Source: Phycisphaerae bacterium
GTDB taxonomy: Bacteria > Planctomycetota > Phycisphaerae > UBA1845 > UTPLA1
Assembly: GCA_019636475.1 (NCBI GenBank)
Contig: JAHBXN010000007.1
Span: 1 to 64,000, forward strand
DNA length: 64,000 nucleotides
Direction: 5' to 3'
Shown: piece by piece, positions 26,873-33,857 of the stretch
Numbering within the stretch: position 1 is the first letter of the stretch
Layout: each line of letters opens with the position of its first letter
Made by a program: the position numbers and the translations under genes
The notes under the pieces: model-generated
Told to the model about the DNA's origin: nothing
Databases searched by the model: none
The model's input: only the letters and a program-made list of their open reading frames with translations

Positions 26873-27157
26873 TCAATGGTCATAATAGGTATGTGTCGGC
26901 CGACCGGCGAGTATCTGTTCCTTGCCCCAGTTGGCAACGTTCCGGAAAGCGTCTGAGCCGATGAATGATTCGAAGGCGGCCTTGTCGCTCCATTCGGAAA
27001 GAATGACATAGCTCAGGGCATCGTCAATGTCGCGATACATTTTGGAGCCCGAGTGCCCTGCCATGTCACGCATGGCATGGATCACTTTCCGAAATGCGCT
27101 CTCGAACACTTCCTGCTTGCCCTGGAGCACTTTGTAGTTCATGCCGATCGTGACCAT
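26873..27157 (-). CDS. Antibiotic biosynthesis monooxygenase (ABM) domain protein
   Basis: A 94-aa ferredoxin-like-fold protein of the ABM/dimeric alpha-beta barrel type (MVTIGMNYKVLQGKQEVFE... VILSEWSDKAAFESFIGSDAF). Members degrade heme or oxidise small aromatics, or act as small stress proteins; the substrate cannot be read here. The ATG at 27157 has GGAGG seven bases upstream, which rules out the longer frame. A His-rich end HTYYDH is noted. Confidence 0.75.
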   Translation of the reverse strand: MVTIGMNYKVLQGKQEVFESAFRKVIHAMRDMAGHSGSKMYRDIDDALSYVILSEWSDKAAFESFIGSDAFRNVANWGKEQILAGRPTHTYYDH

Positions 27158-27293
27158 GTTGACGCCTCCGTGTCTGATACCGCCTTTCGGCGCGCGATCG
27201 TGGTGATCTCGGACGTTTCCTGGCAGAGCGGATCCGCCCATTGTCGACGCCGCGACGTCTTCGCGCGGCCCTATACAATGCGTTCACATCGGC

Positions 27294-28103
27294 CTATCTT
27301 AGTAAGGAAGCTACCGCACGCCAACGGCGCGCGTGGAGAGGTGTCCGAGTGGCTGAAGGTGCATGCTTGGAAAGCATGTGTACGGTAAAACGTACCGGGG
27401 GTTCGAATCCCCCCCTCTCCGTTTCATTTTCGAGGCCGTTCACAAACTCTTGAAACTCTCGCACTTGCGAAAGTTTCTCGATTGTTGACTGCCCGACTGC
27501 CCTCAAACTGCCCTCAAAACGCGAATCCGCATCACTCCGTTGCGAGAGCGATTCGGCTCCCGCCGCCAGCGCCAGCATCGCTTGCTGGCTGTCGTCGTCG
27601 TGCAGGTGATAGTAGAGATCGAGCATGTCGGACGACGAGTGGCCGAGCCATGCCAGGGCCTTGCGATGAGCGACGCCGTGATTGGCGCACAGACTGGCGA
27701 AATGATGCCGGAACGAGTGCAGCTTGAACTCGTCCGCCTTCTCAAACTCGCACGCCTTGCACAAATCCTTGAGGCGAGCGAGCAGCGTCCGCTCGCGGAT
27801 CGTCGAAAACACAAGACCGGATTTTTTCGCCGGAGGGAGCAGATTGGCGATGCGAGGATGCACGGGCACGAACCGCTCGTCCTTATCCTTCGTCGTGCCG
27901 TTCGAGCCGCCGCGTCGGACGTGCAGCATCATCGGCTTGCCATCCTTGAGCCGTATATCCTCCCATCGGAGTTGCTCGACTTCGCCGATGCGAAGCCCGG
28001 CGTAGCCCATCATGGCGAAGGCGGTTTTTTCTTCTCCTAGCGCCTTTTCGATGAGCGATTCCACTTGAGCGGTCGTGAAGCATGGCTGAGGCTTGGCCTT
28101 CAT
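27294..28103 (-). pseudogene. Tyrosine recombinase (integrase) lacking its N-terminal domain
   Basis: The 269-codon frame encodes the catalytic domain of a phage-type tyrosine integrase. The conserved Arg is in GYAGLRIGEVEQLRW, HxxR in LHSFRHHF, the second His in WLGHSSSDM, and the nucleophile in LDLYYHL. The N-terminal core-binding and arm-binding domains are missing. Upstream of codon 1 the frame stays open for about 20 codons only and ends at the IS3 remnant. The last 45 codons run antisense through tRNA-Ser, as expected when an element integrates into the 3' part of a tRNA and the integrase gene abuts attL. No second copy of the tRNA 3' end was found in the window. Probably inactive. Confidence 0.8.
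27335..27421 (+). tRNA. tRNA-Ser(GGA)
   Basis: An 87-nt class II tRNA. Acceptor arms GGAGAGG (27335-27341) and CCTCTCC (27414-27420) pair fully, and G27421 is the discriminator. The anticodon stem CATGC/GCATG encloses TTGGAAA, so the anticodon is GGA at 27369-27371. The variable arm GTACG-gtaaaa-CGTAC is five base pairs long. The T arm is GGGGGTTCGAATCCCCCC. CCA is not encoded. The 3' half lies under an antisense integrase frame. Confidence 0.95.
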
Positions 28104-28361
28104 CGACCAGCATCGCGGGCGATGTCGCCTGAGCTTCGTTTGCGAGGCCCTGGCGGTATGCGACGCTCAAACGGGAACTGATTAACCGGGATCGTTACGC
28201 GACACGCGACGAAGCCCGCCGGATCATATTCGAATGGATCGAGGTATTTTACAATCGCCAGCGGCTGCACTCGAGCCTGGGCTATCGGAGCCCGGCCGAT
28301 TATGAAACTGCCGCATGAACACACTTAACAACGTGTCCCACTAATATGGGGAATACCATCT
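27422..28361. mobile_element. Decayed integrative-element scar at tRNA-Ser
   Basis: A truncated integrase next to the tRNA target, directly joined to the end of an IS3 element, with no intact transposition or integration gene. The composition suggests an element that inserted at the tRNA, was hit by an IS3 copy, and was then deleted. The outer boundary toward 29700 is uncertain. Confidence 0.55.
28157..28318 (+). pseudogene. C-terminal remnant of an IS3-family transposase (OrfB)
   Basis: Translation of this short frame gives [14 protein letters not shown], then [20 protein letters not shown], then [19 protein letters not shown] and stop. This is the conserved end of IS3-type DDE transposases (LKxEL...R.EAR..IFEYIE.FYN..R.HS.LGY.SP..F). 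The first 80 percent of the gene is absent, and the 5' junction at about 28150-28160 abuts the integrase remnant. The sequence just downstream (about 28332-28361) could hold the right terminal inverted repeat. Confidence 0.8.
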
Positions 28362-28390
28362 GACGAAACCAACATTGATCTCCGGTGAAG

Positions 28391-29314
28391 TCATTGGCTT
28401 GGAAGACTTCGGATGTCCACGCACACGAAATAGTCGTTGACAATCTTCACAATGTCGCCGTGCATCGCTTGGAGTGCATTCAACAGGCAGGCCTTCAGTT
28501 TTTCGGGAGAGCCGGGACTCGGCGGCGTAGCGAGAGGCCGCGGACCATATGCCCTCCGGCAATCGGCATTGCGGGCGATATGTTCATCCTGAGCCTTGAT
28601 GACGCATTCGTCCATCTTCCCTTCGCAACTTTCGTCCGTCGGTGGATTCTGCTGTGCCGCCGTATGAAGACCAGCTACCAATTGTCCCATCCCGATGGTA
28701 GAGACGATCGAGGTCGCTCCGGTCGAAACGCCGGAGAATGACTTCATGACATAGCCCGCATCGACGCCCGATGCTTTCTCAGATTCCAATTTGGTGAGAT
28801 AGTAGGCCCAGATCGTCTGACCAGCGTACCATACGTGCGATGCGACCGGCGCTTGCACAATCTGCAATGCCTCCGGTGGATTGGTGGCATCTTCCCGCCA
28901 CCGGTGAATCATCGCATAACCTCCGGACTCTACATACGCGGCGAGCGCCGACGCATAAGCGGGCGATGCCTCCGCATGCCTCTCGGTCACTACAACACGA
29001 TCCCACGCAAAAGCCGGAAGCGTGTCAATGAAAGAAGACTGCGATGTAACGATCTGCACGTCGACATTGGCGTGATACGCCGACCACGCATGGGCGTACG
29101 ACCAGACCATGGCCCCGGGGGTGTTGTCTGTGTAGAGTAAAATGCGCTTAGCCGGTCCGTTTGGTGCTTCGTCGCCATGCACCGCTGTCCCAAGACTACA
29201 GGCGAGTGAAAAGCAGACCACGATGCAGTATCCGATCCCTGAGAGAGGCAGATGCGTGCGAGTGTGTTTTGAAACCGGTTGTACTGCGACTGCTACGCAA
29301 GGTTTCGCCGCCAT
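28391..29314 (-). CDS. Secreted hypothetical protein
   Basis: A 307-aa protein. The ATG at 29314 has GGAGG seven bases upstream, better than an ATG at 29356. A long polar N-region precedes a signal helix (GYCIVVCFSLACSLGTAVHG). The next 100 residues look alpha/beta, with KRILLYTDNTPGAM, DVQIVTSQ and WDRVVVTERHAEASP, like a Rossmann-type or glutamine-amidotransferase-like strand order, but no catalytic motif is clear. The last third is Cys-containing (DESCEGKMDECV, NADCRRAYG, KACLLNAL, YFVCVD), possibly forming disulfides. It sits in the lower-GC stretch beside the mobile scar and may be acquired. Function unknown. Confidence 0.65.
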   Translation of the reverse strand: MAAKPCVAVAVQPVSKHTRTHLPLSGIGYCIVVCFSLACSLGTAVHGDEAPNGPAKRILLYTDNTPGAMVWSYAHAWSAYHANVDVQIVTSQSSFIDTLPAFAWDRVVVTERHAEASPAYASALAAYVESGGYAMIHRWREDATNPPEALQIVQAPVASHVWYAGQTIWAYYLTKLESEKASGVDAGYVMKSFSGVSTGATSIVSTIGMGQLVAGLHTAAQQNPPTDESCEGKMDECVIKAQDEHIARNADCRRAYGPRPLATPPSPGSPEKLKACLLNALQAMHGDIVKIVNDYFVCVDIRSLPSQ

Positions 29315-29716
29315 TTGAGTTCCTCCATTTAATGTTGACCATGAGCTTCCTACCATCCCGAGACAAAAATCCTCAGGACACGTGAGGCGTATTGGTAACT
29401 ATCAAATAGCGTCGGCTGGGTTGAATACTGCGTTTTCAGCCGAATTCTAGCACGATATGATTCCGCGGAACTACAAACAACACAGCATAAATACGCTAAC
29501 GGCACCGATGTAAGCCCTATCTTATCCTCCCCCCCCCCAAAAAAAACAAGCAAAATATTTAACGAATTTCCGCAAAATGCTCCCGCCCTGGGAATGCCCC
29601 TCCTCCGCGTTGCCTGGGATATCAGTGGGCGGCGTTCCGAAGCATCCGGCATCGCGTAACCATAGAACAGTATGCCACTCGTCTGACAGCCAGCCCGTTC
29701 ACTTGGCGTGAGCCGC
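29315..29716. other. Lower-GC intergenic region with homopolymer tracts
   Basis: About 400 bases with no supported gene. It contains the ribosome-binding site of the secreted protein at its left end and a C10-A8 tract at 29529-29546. The AT content is visibly higher than elsewhere, compatible with promoter DNA or a horizontally acquired segment. Confidence 0.5.
29529..29546. repeat. C10A8 homopolymer tract
   Basis: Ten C residues (29529-29538) followed directly by eight A residues (29539-29546). It lies outside any supported gene. Such tracts are slippage-prone and also prone to assembly error. Confidence 0.85.
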
Positions 29717-30394
29717 TCACACTCGCCACGACGCCAGCCCCATCAGGTCATCGAACTCATGGTCCGGCGTATGGGTACCGATGTCGTGAATGCGGTGCGA
29801 TCGATTGATCCAGACACTGCGGATGCCCGCGACCATCGCCCCGCCGACGTCGCTGTGCAGCGAATCGCCCGCGTGGATGACGCGGTCGCGACGCCAGCCG
29901 GTCTGCGCCAGCGCTGCCTCGAAGATGCGCCGATCGGGCTTGTAGGACCGCGTCGATTCCGACGTGACGATGTGATCGACGCGCAGGCCGTGCGTCGCGA
30001 CGACGGCCTCGGCATCGGCATGGTCGGCGTTGGATACGATACAGACGGGGAACTTCACCGATTCGAGAAAGGCTTTCGCGTCCGGCTGAAGCGGCGGGCT
30101 CCGCCAATACTCCTGAAGCATCAGACAGTACGGCTCCGGATCCATCGCGACCCCAAGCTGCGCCATCGTGTCCACCAGCGTCCTGCGCTCTACATCGAGA
30201 AGTGTCATAAATTCGGCACCATTGCAGAAATCCAGAAAGTGAAAGAATCGGTCGCCCCATGCGATAGCCAGTTCGTGCGCCGAGAGCTTCACACCGGTGT
30301 CGCGAACAACCTCAGTGCAGACGCGCTCCACTGCATCGCGGTCGCCCGACGTCAGCGTGCCGTACATATCGAGAAAAATGCCATCGAGTTCCAT
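29717..30394 (-). CDS. HAD-superfamily hydrolase
   Basis: A 225-aa haloacid-dehalogenase-type phosphatase with an alpha-helical cap. Motif I is DMYGTL with the two Asp/Tyr positions (FLDMYGT), motif II is IVSNAD, motif III Lys is in RSYKPDRRIF, and motif IV is HAGDSLHSDVGGA. This arrangement is that of subfamily IA enzymes such as phosphoglycolate phosphatase or YjjG-type nucleotidases; the substrate is not determined. The ATG lacks a Shine-Dalgarno sequence, and TATGAT lies eight bases before it, so a leaderless transcript is possible. Confidence 0.88.
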   Translation of the reverse strand: MELDGIFLDMYGTLTSGDRDAVERVCTEVVRDTGVKLSAHELAIAWGDRFFHFLDFCNGAEFMTLLDVERRTLVDTMAQLGVAMDPEPYCLMLQEYWRSPPLQPDAKAFLESVKFPVCIVSNADHADAEAVVATHGLRVDHIVTSESTRSYKPDRRIFEAALAQTGWRRDRVIHAGDSLHSDVGGAMVAGIRSVWINRSHRIHDIGTHTPDHEFDDLMGLASWRV

Positions 30395-31022
30395 GAGATG
30401 GTATCATACCGGAATCCCGCGTCCGGCGGCCGGGCCGTCTTGTCGCAGCGAACACCCTCGAAAAATCGCAATTCCTGCCGGGCTGGATCTCGAAAAGGCC
30501 GCGTCGAACCGTCTGGGGCCAACCACGATCGACGCTTTTGATTAATCAGTGGGCTATCAATTCGAGGCTCCCCGCCTCCGCGGTCGCTTCGAATCTGCAC
30601 TCCGATAGTTTGACCAATACGCCGCTCCGCCGAACGAGCGTGGTTTGACTCCGTGGCCCAGCCCCGACCGCGCTTCCATGCGTTGCTCGTTCTTCGGCAG
30701 TAGCCATTGCAGTCACCACGTCGGCCGCACAGGGCAAACTGGAATCATCCCACGCAAAATTTCTCAAAGGTGACAGTGCGGTCGAGCGCCGAAGCGGGAC
30801 CGTGCCGGCAGGAACGGGCGGCGCGACCGGAACACACGGCAGGCCGGGCAAGCAGGACCCTGAGGCTTCAACGCTTGCACCAATGCTCGCACCAAACCTA
30901 GGCCCATGTGGTCATTCCGAAGCTGCTGGTGACAAATCGACGACATCGTTCGCCGAATGCGAAATCGTCGAAAATGCCTTAAATCATGGGGAAATGTCAA
31001 CTGCCGACATGCACGGTCACAA
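30395..31022. other. Intergenic stretch, no confident gene
   Basis: About 630 bases between the HAD gene and tRNA-Gly. A minus-strand frame at 30546-30851 (101 codons, ending FEATAEAGSLELIAH) has acceptable composition but no ribosome-binding site or recognised family. A plus-strand frame at 30802-31083 runs into the antisense of the tRNA and is unlikely. No hairpin terminator was seen. Confidence 0.4.
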
Positions 31023-31094
31023 AGCGGGCGACGAGACTCGAACTCGCAACGTCCAGCTTGGAAGGCTGGTGCTCTACCATTGAGCTACACCCGC
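31023..31094 (-). tRNA. tRNA-Gly(TCC)
   Basis: A 72-nt tRNA. Minus-strand acceptor GCGGGTG pairs with CGCCCGC (one G-T wobble) and the discriminator is T, as in bacterial tRNA-Gly. The anticodon stem CCAGC/GCTGG encloses CTTCCAA, giving anticodon TCC (plus-strand 31060-31062). The T arm contains AGTTCGAGTCT. CCA is not encoded. Confidence 0.95.
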
Positions 31095-31096
31095 GA

Positions 31097-31116
31097 GATG
31101 GTGGCATACCACCATC
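31097..31116 (-). other. Leader hairpin next to tRNA-Gly
   Basis: A perfect 8-bp stem (GATGGTGG 31097-31104 with CCACCATC 31109-31116) and a 4-nt loop, two bases upstream of the tRNA 5' end on the transcribed strand. It would lie in the leader removed by RNase P. Confidence 0.6.
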
Positions 31117-31130
31117 ACCGATCCGCCGCG

Positions 31131-31159
31131 ATTATCCGCTCGATTCGCCAATCTCGCAA
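31131..31159 (-). promoter_or_regulatory. Promoter of tRNA-Gly
   Basis: On the minus strand TTGCGA (31159-31154) and GATAAT (31136-31131) are separated by exactly 17 bases, giving four of six and five of six sigma-70 consensus matches. The predicted start at about 31124 gives a leader of some 30 nt that contains the hairpin. Confidence 0.65.
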
Positions 31160-31385
31160 GTTAGCGGCAGCCCCTTCCGTCGTAATCGACATTCGGACTT
31201 CAGAGAATTTTTAAGCCGCGATCTCCGATTCCGACCAGGGCCGGCCACGGCAAATCACCGCCCTCTGCTCAGCCGCGTGCCGCTTCCATCATACGGCGGT
31301 TCCGCTAAGATGCTATGTTTTTCGGTCATGATCGGTGCCCGTGCTGAACGGCACGGCACCGCAGCAACAGCGAGTACCCAACCGA

Positions 31386-32732
31386 ATGAAAATACTGGTT
31401 GTCGGAGGCGGTGGGCGCGAACACGCCCTATGTTGGAAGCTGGCGCAATCGGCGCGCCGGCCGCAGATTTTTTGCGCCCCGGGAAATGCGGGCACCGGCT
31501 CTCTGGCAAAGAACATCCCCATCGCCGCCGAAGATGTCGCCGGCCTTAAGGCGTTCGCTACGAAGGAGCGGATAGACCTGACGATCGTCGGCCCGGAAGC
31601 GCCGCTATGTGCAGGAATTGTCGATGAGTTCGTGTCGGCAGGCCTTCGCATCTTCGGCCCCACCAAGGCAGCTGCTCGCATCGAGGGCGACAAAGCCTAC
31701 GCCAAGCGACTCATGCGGGAGGCGGGCGTCCCCACGGCCGAAGCGCGCATTTTCGAACCGACGCAGCAGGAATTGATTTTCGCCAGGCGCACCAAGGAAG
31801 GAGAGGATCCCCCACCGAAGATCGATCGCGGCTTCGACATGGCTTATCGATATGTTGCATCACGCGACGAGGGCGTCGTCGTAAAGGCGAGTGGGCTCGC
31901 GGCTGGCAAGGGTGTTTTTGTCCACGAAGACCCGGCCGATGCACTCGTCACGCTCGAACGGTTGATGCTGAAAAAGGAACTGGGCGAAGCCGGCATGAAA
32001 GTCGTGGTCGAGGAAATCCTCCAGGGTCCCGAAGTCAGCGTCCTGGCACTCGTTGACGGTCGGAATATCTACATCCTCGAATCAGCCGCGGATCATAAGC
32101 GCCTCGGCGAGCAGGACACCGGCCCCAACACGGGCGGCATGGGTGCATTCAGTCCATCGGGGCTGCTGACCGAAAACGACCTCGCGATCATCGAACGCGA
32201 TGTGTTCGTCCCGATCATTGACGCACTGCGGCGTGAGGAAATCGAATACAAGGGCGTGCTCTACGCTGGCATGATCATCACCGCCGGCGGACCCAAGGTG
32301 CTGGAATTCAACTGTCGATTGGGTGATCCCGAAACTCAGCCGCTGATCATGCGGCTCGAAACCGATTTGATTGAAGCAATTGACGCCGTGATCGACGGGC
32401 AGCTCGATCAGATTCAGCTTGAATGGAAGCGGTCCGCGGCCTTGTGCGTGGTCATGGCGTCCGGAGGATATCCGGGTCCCTATGACCGAGGTGTACCGAT
32501 TGAAGGGCTGAACGCCGCCGCAGAGTTACCCGACGTGCAGGTGTTCCATGCCGGCACGGCGCGAACGCCCGAAGGTCTCACCGTCTCGGACGGCGGGCGC
32601 GTGCTCGGAGTCACGGCCCTGGGCGAAGATGTTCATCAGGCGCGTCAGCGTGCCTATGAAGCGGTGCGGGCGATTTCATTCAAGGGCGCGGTTTTCCGCG
32701 GTGACATCGGCATGCGGGTGTCAAATCGGTGA
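31386..32732 (+). CDS. purD: Phosphoribosylamine-glycine ligase
   Basis: A 448-aa ATP-grasp enzyme that joins glycine to 5-phosphoribosylamine, the second step of de novo purine synthesis. The N-terminal MKILVVGGGGREHAL is canonical. The ATP-grasp part shows KASGLAAGKGVFV, VVVEEILQGPEVSVLA and the signature DHKRLGEQDTGPNTGGMGAF. The C-terminal EFNCRLGDPETQPLI binds metal and ATP. ATG 31386 starts exactly at the conserved N-terminus; an earlier in-frame start at 31335 adds an unconserved extension. No other pur gene is nearby. Confidence 0.95.
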   Translation: MKILVVGGGGREHALCWKLAQSARRPQIFCAPGNAGTGSLAKNIPIAAEDVAGLKAFATKERIDLTIVGPEAPLCAGIVDEFVSAGLRIFGPTKAAARIEGDKAYAKRLMREAGVPTAEARIFEPTQQELIFARRTKEGEDPPPKIDRGFDMAYRYVASRDEGVVVKASGLAAGKGVFVHEDPADALVTLERLMLKKELGEAGMKVVVEEILQGPEVSVLALVDGRNIYILESAADHKRLGEQDTGPNTGGMGAFSPSGLLTENDLAIIERDVFVPIIDALRREEIEYKGVLYAGMIITAGGPKVLEFNCRLGDPETQPLIMRLETDLIEAIDAVIDGQLDQIQLEWKRSAALCVVMASGGYPGPYDRGVPIEGLNAAAELPDVQVFHAGTARTPEGLTVSDGGRVLGVTALGEDVHQARQRAYEAVRAISFKGAVFRGDIGMRVSNR

Positions 32733-32791
32733 CGATCGGGCCCCTGCGCAGAAGGTGACGTTCACGCGTCGCGATCGATTTCAGCGGAGCA

Positions 32792-33130
32792 TCAGGCCTC
32801 GAGCTGAACGCTCGCCAATCCACTGGCGACGTTGTCACAGAATTCGAAAATCTTATCCAGACCGGTGACGAGAAACACGCCCCAGACGCCCGTATTGATT
32901 GCGCAAAGACGCAGCTTGCCGCTGCCCGAACCCAGCATGTGCTTGCGAAGCTTCAGCAACTTGGCGATGTTTGATGAGTTCAGGTAATTCACGTTGGCGA
33001 AGTCCAGCACGACATTGCAATTCTGTCGCGATTCGATCATTTCCTGAATCAGATTCAGATCTTCGGAAAAAAGCGGATCGTCCTGCAACTCGCCGACGAT
33101 GATGTTCTCAGACCAATTCTTGACGGCCAT
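32792..33130 (-). CDS. STAS-domain protein (anti-sigma factor antagonist-like)
   Basis: A 112-aa single-domain STAS protein. The strand-loop-helix VVLDFANVNYLNSSNIAKLL corresponds to the SpoIIAA/RsbV phosphorylation loop (DSSG); the conserved Ser is retained, while the usual Gly is Asn. This suggests partner-switching control by an anti-sigma kinase, though no kinase gene is adjacent. The ATG at 33130 has GGAG five bases upstream; a longer frame to 33214 lacks support. Confidence 0.8.
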   Translation of the reverse strand: MAVKNWSENIIVGELQDDPLFSEDLNLIQEMIESRQNCNVVLDFANVNYLNSSNIAKLLKLRKHMLGSGSGKLRLCAINTGVWGVFLVTGLDKIFEFCDNVASGLASVQLEA

Positions 33131-33377
33131 CGCTGCTCCATCCGGGTCATCCGCCCATCCGGAGTGGCAACACTGCCCTCCGCCGAGCCGGAACAGCCTT
33201 CCCAGCGCCCGCATACGGTCGGCTGACTGGCGACAGTCGACCGCAGAAAACCTGGGCGAGGTCCGGACACCTGCGGACCGTATCCCGAGCCGCGCGGGGT
33301 GTCAATAACGCGGGGTACCCGCGCGCGGACTGCGTCCCTGCGACAGGCATCCCAGCAAGCCGCCCTGATGAAGTGGA

Positions 33378-33830
33378 TCATTCAAAAGTCAGAAATGGCC
33401 CGATGCGGGCGAGCGTCTGCGACCCGATGCCGCGAATTGCCAGCAAATCGACTGGACCGTTGAAAATGTGGCCGGCCCTCGTGCCGCCCCCCGCCTCGGA
33501 GCAACGAAGTTCCCGATATTCCACAACACGCTTGCCCACGCTCGCACCAAGGCCCGGCAACAAGGCAATTTCCGACCAACTCGCGGTATTCGGGTTGATT
33601 CCACGTCGCACACCGTCCGCGAGCCGGGGTTCGACCGACGAATCGCTTCGGTCCCCGATCGGCGTGCCTCTGATGCCCCCGATTGCGGCCAGACACAGCG
33701 CCACTGCCACATATGTGACATCCACGAGGCGAACTCGCTCGATCCGGCGGCGCTGTTCCCCCGCAATCGAGCGGGAATCAGCGGCCCGATTGATGTAATT
33801 CCGGAGCGAATCACGTGTCTCAGTGAACAT
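33378..33830 (-). CDS. Membrane-anchored helix-hairpin-helix (ComEA-like) protein
   Basis: A 150-aa protein. A basic N-terminus precedes one transmembrane helix (VTYVAVALCLAAIGGI, about residues 38-54), then a linker and two helix-hairpin-helix units: INPNTASWSEIALLPGLGAS and the C-terminal LLAIRGIGSQTLARIGPFL. This is the layout of ComEA-type DNA receptors in the periplasm, although the N-terminal length and lack of other com genes leave the role open. GGAA lies seven bases before the ATG. It lies 27 bases downstream of the SPFH pair and may be in the same operon. Confidence 0.8.
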   Translation of the reverse strand: MFTETRDSLRNYINRAADSRSIAGEQRRRIERVRLVDVTYVAVALCLAAIGGIRGTPIGDRSDSSVEPRLADGVRRGINPNTASWSEIALLPGLGASVGKRVVEYRELRCSEAGGGTRAGHIFNGPVDLLAIRGIGSQTLARIGPFLTFE

Positions 33831-33857
33831 CGCGCTTTCCGAAGCGTCGCATTCAAC

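Noticed and set aside
30546-30851. Minus-strand 101-codon frame
   Set aside because: No ribosome-binding site and no recognisable family; composition alone is insufficient to call a gene.
30802-31083. Plus-strand 93-codon frame
   Set aside because: Its 3' third is the antisense of tRNA-Gly and there is no Shine-Dalgarno.
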